A stretch of 64,000 nucleotides of DNA, from contig NZ_PQGD01000017.1 of the NCBI RefSeq assembly GCF_002915575.1, positions 1 through 64,000 of the forward strand, written 5' to 3'. How positions within the stretch are numbered: position 1 is the stretch's first letter; every line of letters begins with the position of its first letter. Made by a program: the position numbers and the translations under genes. Of this stretch, positions 1-8,539 are shown piece by piece. The notes under the pieces were generated by a model, which made no database searches, had not been told where the DNA came from, and saw nothing but the letters and a program-made list of their open reading frames with translations. This stretch comes from Superficieibacter electus (GTDB taxonomy: Bacteria > Pseudomonadota > Gammaproteobacteria > Enterobacterales > Enterobacteriaceae).

Positions 1-130
1 GTGCCTCCCGGTCGTCCACCCCCCCCCCCCCCCACCCCCCCCCCCCCCGTCCCCCCCGCCCCCCCTCTGTGTTGCCCCCCGCCAATTTGGGGGGGGGGGG
101 GGGGGGCGCGGGCCCCCCCCCCAAAAACCG
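1..130. other. Low-complexity C/G homopolymer sequence, probable contig-end artefact
   Basis: The first ~130 bases are almost only runs of C and then G, with long homopolymers of both. No codon structure or regulatory motif is visible. Normal enterobacterial sequence begins shortly afterwards, a few tens of bases before the stop codon of the first gene. Such runs are typical of failed base calling at a read or contig end. Any open frame here (proline/glycine-rich) should be ignored. Confidence 0.85.
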
Positions 131-165
131 GGGCGAGTTCAGGTGAATTAAGCGACCGTATGGCG

Positions 166-1197
166 TTATTTACCTGCCAGCTCCCGGCGGATAATTTCTG
201 CGCCTGCGCTTAAGGCATTAAGTTTGCCGCTGGCGACCTGACGAGATAAGGGTGCCATGCCACAGTTGGTCGCCGGATAGAGTTTATCGGCATCAACAAA
301 CTGAAGCGCTTTGCGTAGTGTGTTAGCGACATCCTCGGGCGACTCTATACTATTGGTCGCCACGTCAATGGCCCCCACCATCACTTTTTTACCCCGGATA
401 AGTTCAAGCAGATCCATCGGCACACGCGAGTTATGGCATTCCAGGGAGATAATATCGATACCCGACGTTTGCAGTTTGGGGAACGCTTCTTCATATTGTC
501 GCCACTCTGACCCCAGCGTCTTTTTCCAGTCTGTGTTGGCTTTAATGCCATATCCATAACAAATATGCACAGCCGTTTCGCATTTAAGCCCTTCAATGGC
601 CCTTTCTAAAGTAGCGATTCCCCAGTCATTAACCTCATCAAAAAAAACATTAAACGCAGGTTCGTCAAACTGAATAATATCGACACCCGCCGCCTCTAAT
701 TCTTTGGCTTCCTGATTAAGAATTTTGGCAAATTCCCAGGCCAGTTTTTCGCGGCTTTTATAATGATTATCATACAGCGTATCGATCATCGTCATCGGGC
801 CTGGCAATGCCCATTTAATCGGTTGGCTGGTGAGCTGACGTAAAAACCGCGCGTCCTCAACAAATACAGGCTTTTGACGCGCCACGGCACCCACCACTGT
901 CGGTACGCTCGCATCATAGCGATTACGAATTTTAACCACCTCGCGTTTTTCAAAATCAACGCCGCTGAGATGTTCAATAAACGTCGTCACAAAGTGCTGA
1001 CGCGTCTGCTCGCCATCACTCACAATATCAATACCTGCCCGCAGTTGCTCGTCCAGCGCCAGCCGCAATGCATCCTGTTTCCCCTCGGCGAGCTCCTCGT
1101 TTTGCAATTTCCAGGGCGACCACAGGGTCTCAGGCTGTGCAAGCCATGAAGGCTTGGGTAAACTGCCTGCGGTGGAAGTAGGTAGCAATTTTTTCAT
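166..1197 (-). CDS. mesD: Core-MetE methionine synthase, MesD type (folate-independent)
   Basis: The 343-residue protein matches only the C-terminal catalytic barrel of cobalamin-independent methionine synthase; MetE itself is about 750 residues. The zinc/homocysteine ligands are visible: His211 and Cys213 (AVHICYGYG), Glu253 (ISLECHN) and Cys312 (ATNCGMAP). The N-terminal TAGSLPKP motif is also family-typical. The MetE N-terminal domain is absent, and core-MetE enzymes of this kind are described as folate-independent methionine synthases. The gene upstream on the same strand, 26 bp away, encodes a DUF1852 protein (MesX), and the MesD class is known to need that partner. The methyl donor cannot be read from sequence. 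The stop lies about 35 bp from the damaged window edge, but the frame is complete. Confidence 0.88.
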   Translation of the reverse strand: MKKLLPTSTAGSLPKPSWLAQPETLWSPWKLQNEELAEGKQDALRLALDEQLRAGIDIVSDGEQTRQHFVTTFIEHLSGVDFEKREVVKIRNRYDASVPTVVGAVARQKPVFVEDARFLRQLTSQPIKWALPGPMTMIDTLYDNHYKSREKLAWEFAKILNQEAKELEAAGVDIIQFDEPAFNVFFDEVNDWGIATLERAIEGLKCETAVHICYGYGIKANTDWKKTLGSEWRQYEEAFPKLQTSGIDIISLECHNSRVPMDLLELIRGKKVMVGAIDVATNSIESPEDVANTLRKALQFVDADKLYPATNCGMAPLSRQVASGKLNALSAGAEIIRRELAGK

Positions 1198-1223
1198 AGC
1201 AAATAACCTTTTTTATCGGTAAA

Positions 1224-2201
1224 TCAACGCGGGTAGTTTTCAGACCACTGTTCAAGAATAGTGTGATAACGTTTAATAAAATGCTGCTCAGTAAATCGTC
1301 CCTGCTCAATCGCTAACTGGCTACGCTCTTCCCGGTCATAAACAATCTTTGTTAATGAGTGGTCCTGATTATTCAGATCCGGTTGATAGTATTGACCTGC
1401 CGCAGAATTAGCATTGTAAATTTCCGGTCGATAAATCTTCTGGAAGGTCTCCATCGTGCTAATGGTGCTAATAAGCTCAAGATTCGTATAATCACTAAGG
1501 AGATCGCCAGAGAAGTAAAATGCCAGCGGTGCAACGCTGCCCGCAGGCATAAAATAGCGAACCTGCAGACCCATCTTCTTGAAATATTCTTCAGTCAATG
1601 AAGAATGACCCGGATGGTATTCAACACCCAATACAGGATGCAGATTCCCGGTACGCTGGTAGGTATCTTTACTGGATACACTCAGGCATATTACCGGCGA
1701 CTTGCTAAAATTCTTTTTATACTCATCAGAACGAATGAAATGCTTGAATATATTGCCATGTAAGGTTCCAAAGTTATCTGGAATGCTAAAGCCGGGCTGA
1801 TTTTTATTGTGTTCTAATAACACCACGCTAAAGTCATAATCGCGCACATAAGAAGAGAAATTGTTCCCGACAATGCCGTCAAGGCGCTCATCCGTTTTTT
1901 TGTCGATGATACTGGTTTTCAATATTTCGATTACCGGGAAGCTGTCGCCCCCGGCTTCTATATTCATGGCAACAGAAACGATCTCAAGCGCGACGGAATA
2001 GCGATCGCCTTTCGGGTTATCCCAATGCGCTAAGCTATTGAAACGATTATCAATCATGACTAATGTATTACGTAAATTCTTCTGACGATCGGTTCCACGC
2101 GCCAGGTTGGCAAAATTAGTCGTAATACGCGTATTTTCCGACGGGTTATAATTTTCGTCGAAGACACTGTTCTTAACAGTAAATGTAAAGCCGCTATTCA
2201 T
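1224..2201 (-). CDS. mesX: DUF1852 protein MesX, partner of core-MetE
   Basis: Soluble protein of about 325 residues with no signal peptide or membrane segment, matching the DUF1852 family. It is consistently found beside a MesD-type core-MetE and was named MesX because the synthase needs it. Its biochemical role is unsettled; an oxygen-dependent role with the methyl donor has been proposed. I chose the second ATG (position 2201), which follows a purine-rich GCGGGA about 6 nt upstream. The ATG at 2228 has no ribosome-binding site. It is first in a two-gene operon with mesD. A MetR-like palindrome lies about 160 bp upstream, which suggests control by methionine status (inference). Confidence 0.85.
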   Translation of the reverse strand: MNSGFTFTVKNSVFDENYNPSENTRITTNFANLARGTDRQKNLRNTLVMIDNRFNSLAHWDNPKGDRYSVALEIVSVAMNIEAGGDSFPVIEILKTSIIDKKTDERLDGIVGNNFSSYVRDYDFSVVLLEHNKNQPGFSIPDNFGTLHGNIFKHFIRSDEYKKNFSKSPVICLSVSSKDTYQRTGNLHPVLGVEYHPGHSSLTEEYFKKMGLQVRYFMPAGSVAPLAFYFSGDLLSDYTNLELISTISTMETFQKIYRPEIYNANSAAGQYYQPDLNNQDHSLTKIVYDREERSQLAIEQGRFTEQHFIKRYHTILEQWSENYPR

Positions 2202-2359
2202 TGAAATCCCGCACCCAGGTTTTGACATAAACGCTGATATCGCCTGATATTTTTACCGTCGTGACTGGCTTTCAGCTTTCATGTTACAAATAAGTTAACA
2301 TTGGTTATGTTATGCCAGAGCCATGGGAGGAGTGGAAGCGACTAAATTTCATTACATCA

Positions 2360-2372
2360 TGAGCTATCTTCA
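2360..2372. promoter_or_regulatory. MetR-like binding site upstream of mesXD
   Basis: TGAGCTATCTTCA matches the MetR consensus TGAA-N5-TTCA with one mismatch and the correct 5-nt spacing. It sits in a wider palindrome CATGA-N7-TCATG. It lies between the AraC gene and mesX, about 160 bp upstream of the chosen mesX start. MetR activates metE in enterobacteria, so a site here would make sense, but one near-match of this length can occur by chance. Confidence 0.35.
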
Positions 2373-2408
2373 TGTTCGGGTGGGGGATGTGGATCAAAGC
2401 ATAGTTTC

Positions 2409-3203
2409 TTAGCGAGTATTTATCTTTTGTTCGGCAAAATAGTGCGCGGGAGTGCTGCCCATGGTTTTTCTGAACATGGTGATAAAGGCATTAACCGATT
2501 CATACCCCAATGTTATCGCCACATTCTGTACCGATACGCCACTGGCCAGCTCTCTGAGCGCAATGATTAAATGCAATTGTTGACGCCACCGGCCAAAGGT
2601 CAGGCCGGTTTCCCGCGTCATCAGCCGCGTTAATGAACGTTCACTCAGCGCCAGTCGCTTCGCCCATTCTTTAATGGTGCTCCGATCTTCCGGATGGCTT
2701 ACCAGAGTATCGGCCATGGCCCGTATTTTAGGATGGGCAGAGACCGGCAAACTCAACTTTTGCTGCGGCATCGCGGCCAGCTCGTCAAGGGTTACGCGGG
2801 TCAGCCTCGCCACATGATCATCCACTGGTCCCTCCCCCTTCTCGTGGGTCAGACGATCGACTAATTCTCTGATTAAGGGGGAAATCGCCAGGGTACAACA
2901 TTTCTCCGGGAGCGCGGCGGCTCCGGGTTCAATAAACAAATAATTGAGATGGGCGTTCCATGTTGCTCTGGCGCTATGAGGGACGCCGCCCGGTACCCAT
3001 ACTGCACAGTGAGGCGGCACTATCCATATTTCATTTTCTGCACGGCAGATCACCGCGCCATAAAGCGCAATAATCAATTGCCCTTTACGGTGCGTATGAA
3101 CCGGAACTTCAGCTTCATAATCAACGAAATCGAGGTGACGCGCGACCGCTGCGGATGATGTGGCGTCCGGATCAAACAGCAGCGTGGCATTCTGTGCTTT
3201 CAT
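2409..3203 (-). CDS. AraC-family regulator with N-terminal cupin, divergent from an efflux operon
   Basis: A protein of about 264 residues. The N-terminal half is cupin-like and includes VPVHTHRKGQL, a typical ligand-pocket segment. The C-terminal ~100 residues are a double helix-turn-helix AraC domain (LALSERSLTRLM; NVAITLGYESVNAFITMFRK; GSTPAHYF). Overall it resembles the NimR/YeaM group. The ATG at 3203 is preferred over an in-frame GTG at 3215; neither has a strong Shine-Dalgarno sequence. It is divergent from the FUSC efflux operon with only about 76 bp between starts. Regulation of that pump, as NimR regulates NimT, is the simplest inference. The effector is unknown. Confidence 0.85.
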   Translation of the reverse strand: MKAQNATLLFDPDATSSAAVARHLDFVDYEAEVPVHTHRKGQLIIALYGAVICRAENEIWIVPPHCAVWVPGGVPHSARATWNAHLNYLFIEPGAAALPEKCCTLAISPLIRELVDRLTHEKGEGPVDDHVARLTRVTLDELAAMPQQKLSLPVSAHPKIRAMADTLVSHPEDRSTIKEWAKRLALSERSLTRLMTRETGLTFGRWRQQLHLIIALRELASGVSVQNVAITLGYESVNAFITMFRKTMGSTPAHYFAEQKINTR

Positions 3204-3279
3204 ATTATTGACCACATTTAGGTATTTTTTGACAGAATAGAGTATTTAATAGCATCTGCAAGCCGGTAATAATTCCGGC

Positions 3280-5325
3280 ATGCACAAATATACCGTTTTT
3301 CATCTTCGTCCCCTGCGGGCGGCTGGCGACATATTACGCCGTGCGGGTGCGGCGCTGGCCTCATTCAATCTGCTGAACGATGCACATGCCCTGCTGTATT
3401 CGGTCAGAAGTTTTGCTGCGGCCATGCTCGCCTGGTACATTGCCTTATCGATTGGTCTTGAAAGGCCATCCTGGGCAATCATTACCGTTTATATTGTTTC
3501 ACAAACTTCGGTCGGCGCGTCACTCAGCCGAAGCCTCTACCGTCTGGCAGGGACGGTAATCGGAGCGGGGGCAACCGTTTTAATTGTCCCGACATTCGTG
3601 AATGTGCCGATCTTTTGCAGCGTAGTACTCAGCGTCTGGATCACCTTCTGCCTCTATTTGTCTCTCCTTGAACGCACACCTCGCGCCTACGCTTTTGTGC
3701 TGGCAGGTTACACCGCAAGCCTGATTGGCTTTCCGGCGGTATCCGACCCTGGCGCGATTTTTACTATCGCCATTATCCGGGTACAGGAGATCATGATTGG
3801 TATTTTCTGTGCCGCGCTTATTCACCGCTATGTTTTGCCCACGCGGATATCAGGCCTGTTTAACAGTACGTTAGCAAAAATGCTGCACTCGTCGCGCCAG
3901 GAGATTGCCGACACGTTAGCAGGCAAGCCTGCGGAGGTTTCGGCCAGCCTGCACAAGGCGCTGGCGCTGCAATTTCTCCAGGGCATAAGTCATCACATTC
4001 CCTATGACTTTGCCCTCTCAGCCCCGGCCCGACAGGCCAGAAAAGCTCTCCATGACCGGCTGGCACGATTACTCATCGTGAACAGTGAATTGCGCGATCG
4101 TTTACAAAAGATAGCGGTGATGCCTGCCGAGCTGGAAAGTCTGCTGGACAATGTTCAGGCCTGGCTTACCGGTGAGGATGCAAAGGCACAGAAAAGCATG
4201 GCGGAAGCGCTAAAAAAATGCGCTGAGCACTTAACGCAGCGCCTCGCGGCACATGCGCTGACGTTTGACGATGCGCTGCTGGTGAGTTTTACGCGCCATC
4301 TGACGGAGGCCATCACTCTCCTGCAACAATGCGAGCACCTGTCCGACATGATTCACCACAGCAGGCACGCGTCGGGGAAAATGAAAGATGACGCGGTGCA
4401 AGGATATGTTTTCCATCGCGATTATTTTGCCGCTTTTCGCACTGCGCTGGGTGCCTTCGTGATCATCCTGAGTGGCTGCCTGCTGTGGATTTATTCCGCC
4501 TGGCCTGATGGCGCGACGGCAGTGTCTATCCTTGGCGTCTGTTGCACACTGTTTGGCAGTTTCGATACGCCCGCCCCGCACATCATAAAATACATTATTG
4601 GCTCGGCCTGGGGCGTGCTGATAAGCCTGCTCTATAGCTTTGCCCTGCTTCCTCAGGTGACGGATTTCGCTGTGCTGGTTGCGGTGCTTGCTCCGGCATA
4701 TCTGCTGGCCGGATCGCTACAGGCGCGCCCACCCACCACATTTATGGCCATGGGGATCACCCTGACCCTGCCTGTTTTGTGTGAGCTGGGCGCTCACTAC
4801 AGCGGTGACTTTGCCGTGGCGGTCAACACCGCCATCGCGTTATTTTCCGCGACGGGGTTCGCCGTGATCGGCATGAGCTTACTGCAAACCGTGCAGGCAG
4901 ACGCGGCCATCAATCGTCTGCTGGCCATCTGCCAGCGCGATATTCGGCGCAGCGTGCAGGGTGTATTTACTCCCGATGAAAAGCTCTGGACCAACCTGAT
5001 GATGGACAGGGCCGCGTTACTGATACCCCGTTTGCAGCGAAGCGGACCGTCATCCAGACAGGCGCTTAATCACATGTTGCACGCTCTGCGTACCGGCTTA
5101 TGCGTTATGCGCTTACGCCGTGATAACACGCTGGCAGACAAAGAGATCGATGACGTGCTTTACCAACTTTCCCGGACGACCCATTTTGATGCCCTGCGTC
5201 AGCATATTGCTTCAATAGTTGACCAGCGATTGCCCGCACCTGACGAACATTCGCGCCAGATAACAGACAAGCTGGTCGATCTTTACTGCACATTACATGA
5301 ACAGGAGCAGCAGCCTGATGATTAA
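3280..5325 (+). CDS. FUSC-family inner-membrane efflux protein (AaeB/YdhK-like)
   Basis: 681-residue protein with the FUSC/AaeB architecture. An N-terminal block of hydrophobic helices (about residues 45-190) is followed by a cytoplasmic region (about 190-385), a second membrane block (about 390-540) and a C-terminal soluble tail. AaeB of E. coli (655 residues) exports aromatic carboxylates, and YdhK is a paralogue. The next two genes encode the small DUF1656 protein and the HlyD-type periplasmic adaptor, which completes the usual three-gene pump. The order here is FUSC-DUF1656-HlyD, whereas E. coli has ydhI-ydhJ-ydhK. No outer-membrane channel gene is nearby, so TolC may serve. The substrate is unknown. 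Confidence 0.85.
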   Translation: MHKYTVFHLRPLRAAGDILRRAGAALASFNLLNDAHALLYSVRSFAAAMLAWYIALSIGLERPSWAIITVYIVSQTSVGASLSRSLYRLAGTVIGAGATVLIVPTFVNVPIFCSVVLSVWITFCLYLSLLERTPRAYAFVLAGYTASLIGFPAVSDPGAIFTIAIIRVQEIMIGIFCAALIHRYVLPTRISGLFNSTLAKMLHSSRQEIADTLAGKPAEVSASLHKALALQFLQGISHHIPYDFALSAPARQARKALHDRLARLLIVNSELRDRLQKIAVMPAELESLLDNVQAWLTGEDAKAQKSMAEALKKCAEHLTQRLAAHALTFDDALLVSFTRHLTEAITLLQQCEHLSDMIHHSRHASGKMKDDAVQGYVFHRDYFAAFRTALGAFVIILSGCLLWIYSAWPDGATAVSILGVCCTLFGSFDTPAPHIIKYIIGSAWGVLISLLYSFALLPQVTDFAVLVAVLAPAYLLAGSLQARPPTTFMAMGITLTLPVLCELGAHYSGDFAVAVNTAIALFSATGFAVIGMSLLQTVQADAAINRLLAICQRDIRRSVQGVFTPDEKLWTNLMMDRAALLIPRLQRSGPSSRQALNHMLHALRTGLCVMRLRRDNTLADKEIDDVLYQLSRTTHFDALRQHIASIVDQRLPAPDEHSRQITDKLVDLYCTLHEQEQQPDD

Positions 5326-5533
5326 TGACATCAATATAGGCGGCGTCTTTATTCCGGGTTTGCTGATCGTTGCGCTTTTTACCCTGGTCTGCACGCTGTT
5401 ATTGGTACCGCTTTTCTCTTTCAGCAGGCTTTACCGACGCTTGCCCGGTCGCCCGCTGATTAATTTTTCAACTTATATCGTTACGTATTTCCTGCTGTTG
5501 CAGGGCCTGAACGCGCTGGGGTTATTAGCATGA
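5318..5533 (+). CDS. DUF1656 small membrane protein of efflux pump (YdhI/AaeX-like)
   Basis: About 71 residues with two predicted transmembrane helices and the family start MINDINIGGVFIP. Such proteins always accompany FUSC/HlyD pumps (AaeX, YdhI), but their role is not established. The start at 5318 overlaps the FUSC stop codon by 8 nt (ATGATTAA), and its own stop overlaps the next start as ATGA. All three genes are therefore probably translationally coupled. A longer frame from 5297 adds seven residues that do not fit the family. Confidence 0.85.
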   Translation: MINDINIGGVFIPGLLIVALFTLVCTLLLVPLFSFSRLYRRLPGRPLINFSTYIVTYFLLLQGLNALGLLA

Positions 5534-6393
5534 AATCATTTGTCTCACTCTTAGGTCGCTATGTGCTGACGTTAAGCGCAGTCGTCGTAGCAGCCCTTCT
5601 GGCTTTCATGATGTGGAAACATTATGCGCAAACGCCCTGGACCCGCGATGGCCGGGTGCGTGCGGATGTGGTGCAAATTGCGCCGGATGTTTCCGGGCCA
5701 GTGAGCAGTGTGGCGGTCACTGATAATCAGTGGGTTGAACGCGGCGATATCCTCTATGCGATAGATCCGCAATGGCTGAAGCTGGCGGTGGCGAGTGCGC
5801 AGGCGGATGTCGATGCTAAACGTCATGAGATGCTAATGCGCCAGGACGCAGCCAGACGGCGCGCGCAGATCAAAAGCGCCATCTCCAGCGAGGATTTACA
5901 GCAGACAGGCAGCGCCGCCAGCATCGCCGCGGCCAATTATCACGCGGCGCTCGCGGCGCTGGAGCTGGCGCAGCTTAATTTAGCCCACGCCACCGTGCGC
6001 GCGCCGGTCGCGGGGTATGTCACCCATCTCAGGCTTCGTCCCGGTGACTATGCCACCGCCGGAGAAACTAAGGTCGCCATCATTGATGCCCATAGTTTCT
6101 GGGTTGTTGGCTATTTTGAGGAAACCAAACTCCGCCATATTCATCCAGGAAATACGGCACATATCGCGTTGATGGGGTCGGAGTCCACCATCACCGGTCA
6201 TGTTGAAAGTATCGGGCATGGGATCGGCGATACGAATGACGAGACGGGTGGCCTGGGCCTGCCGGATGTTGAACCGACATTTAGCTGGGTGCGGCTTGCG
6301 CAGCGCGTCCCGGTACGCATTCATCTGGACACGCTCCCCGAGGGCGTGGAGTTAGTGGCAGGATTGTCCGCCACCATCTCCATCACGCCTTAG
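5530..6393 (+). CDS. HlyD-family periplasmic adaptor of efflux pump (AaeA/YdhJ-like)
   Basis: 287-residue membrane-fusion protein. It has one N-terminal transmembrane helix (about residues 10-30) and the conserved segment TPWTRDGRVRADVVQIAPDV. A biotinyl-lipoyl-like half follows (about 45-75), then an alpha-helical hairpin rich in Ala/Gln (about 75-150) and a second lipoyl half with ATVRAPVAGYVTHL. The C-terminal beta-barrel lies at about 195-285. The length matches AaeA/YdhJ. It would link the FUSC inner-membrane pump to an outer-membrane channel. The start overlaps the DUF1656 stop (ATGA). Confidence 0.88.
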   Translation: MKSFVSLLGRYVLTLSAVVVAALLAFMMWKHYAQTPWTRDGRVRADVVQIAPDVSGPVSSVAVTDNQWVERGDILYAIDPQWLKLAVASAQADVDAKRHEMLMRQDAARRRAQIKSAISSEDLQQTGSAASIAAANYHAALAALELAQLNLAHATVRAPVAGYVTHLRLRPGDYATAGETKVAIIDAHSFWVVGYFEETKLRHIHPGNTAHIALMGSESTITGHVESIGHGIGDTNDETGGLGLPDVEPTFSWVRLAQRVPVRIHLDTLPEGVELVAGLSATISITP

Positions 6394-6401
6394 CCACGGT
6401 T

Positions 6402-7127
6402 TTATGGGCGCATCAGTGGTTCAATTCCGATCCATTTCCGCGTCGGCTGATAGCACAGTTTCAGCGGCGGTACGGCGACTTTCTGCCCGGCAACGTCAAG
6501 CTCACCGAGGTGAATGGCCCATTTGGTATTCGCGTATTTGTAGTAAATTTTAAAAACGACATAGGCTGAACCATAGTCATCATTGTTGGTGATTCTGGGG
6601 ACATTACGGTGCACCTCATCACTGTTGATGTCATAAGGTGAAGGCCTTGCATATGCCATATTATCTTCCGGAAAATCGTAGGGGAACGAGGTAGTGCCGA
6701 GGAAAATTTCAGGGCGTGCGCTGAAGCGCTTCCCGTCCCCCATGTCGATATAGGCTTGACGGGCGTCCAGCATAATGGGCACCGCTGGCAGCCCTTTGCT
6801 TCCCGGACGCGAAGGACGCTGCCGCCCTTTGTTATAGGCGATCAACTGAACGTAAAATTCCGGTTCCGCTTCAGGCCCTTGTACATAGGGGATAGTAAAA
6901 TAGCCTCGCTTCTCAGAAAGATAGTTGCCAGGAATATCGTGATCGTAGAGATAGGTTTCCAGAACGATGTCTTGCTTTCCTGTCGGGCTGTCGACGCTGA
7001 ATGTATGCTCGCTTTCGCAAAGGTCGATATAACCTGGCCTTTCCCGTGGGTATGGAATACATCCACTTAATAATGTAACGCCAAGCACAACCATTCCGGC
7101 ATAGCTAAGATGCCTTGATAATGACAT
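6402..7127 (-). CDS. Putative lipoprotein of unknown function
   Basis: 241 residues. An N-terminal signal ends in the lipobox LLSGC (Cys about residue 23), so the mature protein is probably a periplasm-facing lipoprotein. The residue after Cys is Ile, not Asp, which favours outer-membrane sorting under the +2 rule. The rest is soluble, rich in Tyr and Pro, with paired Cys residues near the start (DLCESE) and end (KLCYQP) that could form a disulfide. I do not recognise the family. It is convergent with the efflux operon (8 bp between stops) and is probably transcribed alone. Confidence 0.7.
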   Translation of the reverse strand: MSLSRHLSYAGMVVLGVTLLSGCIPYPRERPGYIDLCESEHTFSVDSPTGKQDIVLETYLYDHDIPGNYLSEKRGYFTIPYVQGPEAEPEFYVQLIAYNKGRQRPSRPGSKGLPAVPIMLDARQAYIDMGDGKRFSARPEIFLGTTSFPYDFPEDNMAYARPSPYDINSDEVHRNVPRITNNDDYGSAYVVFKIYYKYANTKWAIHLGELDVAGQKVAVPPLKLCYQPTRKWIGIEPLMRP

Positions 7128-7394
7128 AGTAAAATCCCTATAAAATATCCCCGAACATCAGCTTAGGTGAGTACGACAGTAGTGTTCAAGCTACCAACTT
7201 TGACTGTCTTGTTAAAAGCGCGTCCTGTCGGGTGATTTATCGTGAGACACCGCTCGCCTGACTCTATTTTTTACTGACAGGGCGACCCGGACAACATATC
7301 CTTGATATACCATTCAATGCTCGTGCGGGGCTGTATGAGTAAATCCTGAAATGACTATTTCCCCCCGCATTACTGCCCCCGCCAGGACCACATA

Positions 7395-7871
7395 ATGATA
7401 ATGCTCCGCCCCATGCATGAGGATGAATATCCTGCTTTTCTGGAATACTTTATTGCCGATTACTCACGGGAAATTGCGAGCAATTATCGGCTTTCTGACA
7501 ATGATGCTCTTGCCAGAGCACAGCAAGAAATCGCAGACGATCTTCCTGATGGAGTAAATACACCATGCCACGTTTTGCTGTGTCTTATTGTTCAGGAAGA
7601 TAACAAGACCCGTCACGTAGGTTACCTGTGGTATAAGCCGGATACTGCCAGACGGACCGTGTTTATTTATGATTTTCATATCTTCAATACCTGTCAGGGA
7701 CAAGGTCTGGGTAAACAAGCTTTACGCGCTTTTGAGCAGGATCTGCGGAATAAGCATTTTGAACATATCAGGCTTCGGGTTGCTTTTGATAATCCCCGGG
7801 CCCGGCACGTTTATGAGACTGTCGGTTTTGGCGTGACGGGCATCAATATGAGTAAGTCGTTAATAAATTGA
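7395..7871 (+). CDS. GNAT-family N-acetyltransferase
   Basis: 158 residues with a recognisable GNAT fold. MLRPMHEDEYPAF opens strand 1, YDFHIF is strand 4 before motif A, CQGQGLGKQALRAFEQ gives the acetyl-CoA pyrophosphate-binding loop (Q/R-x-x-G-x-G/A form), and NPRARHVYETVGFGVTG is motif B. The substrate cannot be deduced. The start could be the ATG at 7395 or the one at 7401. It is monocistronic; an inverted repeat lies 35 bp after the stop. Confidence 0.85.
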   Translation: MIMLRPMHEDEYPAFLEYFIADYSREIASNYRLSDNDALARAQQEIADDLPDGVNTPCHVLLCLIVQEDNKTRHVGYLWYKPDTARRTVFIYDFHIFNTCQGQGLGKQALRAFEQDLRNKHFEHIRLRVAFDNPRARHVYETVGFGVTGINMSKSLIN

Positions 7872-7906
7872 ATATCTGCAAACGGTATTAACGCACCAGC
7901 AGTGAG

Positions 7907-7938
7907 GCTCTTATTCTGGTAGCTCTCCGAATAAGAGC
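7907..7938. repeat. Inverted repeat with perfect 10-bp arms downstream of the GNAT gene
   Basis: GCTCTTATTC (7907-7916) and GAATAAGAGC (7929-7938) pair perfectly around a 12-nt loop. No T-run follows, so it is not a classical intrinsic terminator. It could still stabilise the 3' end of the GNAT transcript. Confidence 0.6.
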
Positions 7939-8102
7939 TGCGCTGGGATATTCCGCTAAGGACACTTATCATCGTCTTACTGGTAATGCGCGTAACCATG
8001 GCTGCACCTTATCTGGGTGCTGGTATCAGCGGTGTTATCGCTTCGTTTCCCTTTATGGCCGTTATTCTGGCTGTATTTTCGCATGTGATTTTTCACTCAT
8101 AA
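7935..8102 (+). pseudogene. 3' fragment of a decayed membrane-protein gene
   Basis: Between two stops this frame encodes about 55 residues that read WDIPLRTLIIVLLVMRVT and then a hydrophobic APYLGAGISGV...SFPFMAVILAVFSH stretch before TAA at 8100-8102. The pattern (two hydrophobic helices, a WD-PLR start, LG..SG..A.FP...ILAVF.H) resembles the last two helices of a bacterial polytopic membrane protein of about 150 residues that I recall only as uncharacterised. No start, ribosome-binding site or upstream part is present; a stop and an inverted repeat precede it. The longest ATG-started piece is 34 codons (7998-8102). I read it as a remnant, although a small hydrophobic peptide cannot be excluded. 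Confidence 0.45.
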
Positions 8103-8144
8103 CTTGCTTACTCATATCGATGACTTCACTAATGCACATGCATA

Positions 8145-8162
8145 CTTCGGCATCGGCCGAAG
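8145..8162. promoter_or_regulatory. Short perfect hairpin upstream of the ABM-ACT-ArsR operon
   Basis: CTTCGGC and GCCGAAG form 7-bp arms around a 4-nt loop, about 54 bp before the first gene of the operon. No T-run follows. Its position fits an operator for the ArsR-type regulator encoded at the end of the operon, or a 5' leader stem; this is an inference. Confidence 0.35.
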
Positions 8163-8215
8163 CAACGAGCCTTTGTCATCAATAAACTGTCCGAAAGTCA
8201 TTGATGGAGTGAACC

Positions 8216-8539
8216 ATGATTGCAGTACTTTTTGAGGCAGATGCTCTGCCAGAAGCTCAGGAAAGATATCTTCAACTTGCTTCGGAGCTGAAGCCTCTTT
8301 TATCCCACACGCCCGGGTTTATTTCGATTGAGCGTTATCAGAGCCTGACTACGCCCGGAAAGATCCTTTCTCTGTCCTGGTGGGAAGATGAGGAGTCTGT
8401 AGCCGGATGGAAGCAAAATGTGATGCATCAGGCCGCGCAGAAAGAAGGCAGGCAGTCGATTTTTTCATTCTACAGAATACGGATAGCCAGCGTATTCCGT
8501 GATTACTCTTCGGATAAGGGAACAAATCAGCATGTATGA
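8216..8539 (+). CDS. Antibiotic-biosynthesis monooxygenase (ABM) domain protein
   Basis: 107 residues forming one ferredoxin-like ABM domain: MIAVLFEADALPEAQERYLQ, then TPGFISIERYQSL, then ILSLSWWEDEESVAGWKQN and the helix HQAAQKEGRQSIF. ABM proteins include cofactor-free monooxygenases and haem-binding dimers, and many have no known substrate. A good GGAG ribosome-binding site lies 7 nt before the ATG. It is first in a three-gene operon whose genes overlap (ATGTATGA to the next). Its partners are a tandem ACT-type protein and an ArsR-type regulator. Confidence 0.85.
   Translation: MIAVLFEADALPEAQERYLQLASELKPLLSHTPGFISIERYQSLTTPGKILSLSWWEDEESVAGWKQNVMHQAAQKEGRQSIFSFYRIRIASVFRDYSSDKGTNQHV

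Noticed and set aside
1-213. Pro/Gly-rich open frame over the first 213 bases
   Set aside because: It is produced by homopolymer C/G runs that look like an assembly artefact, and it runs antisense into the mesD 3' end.
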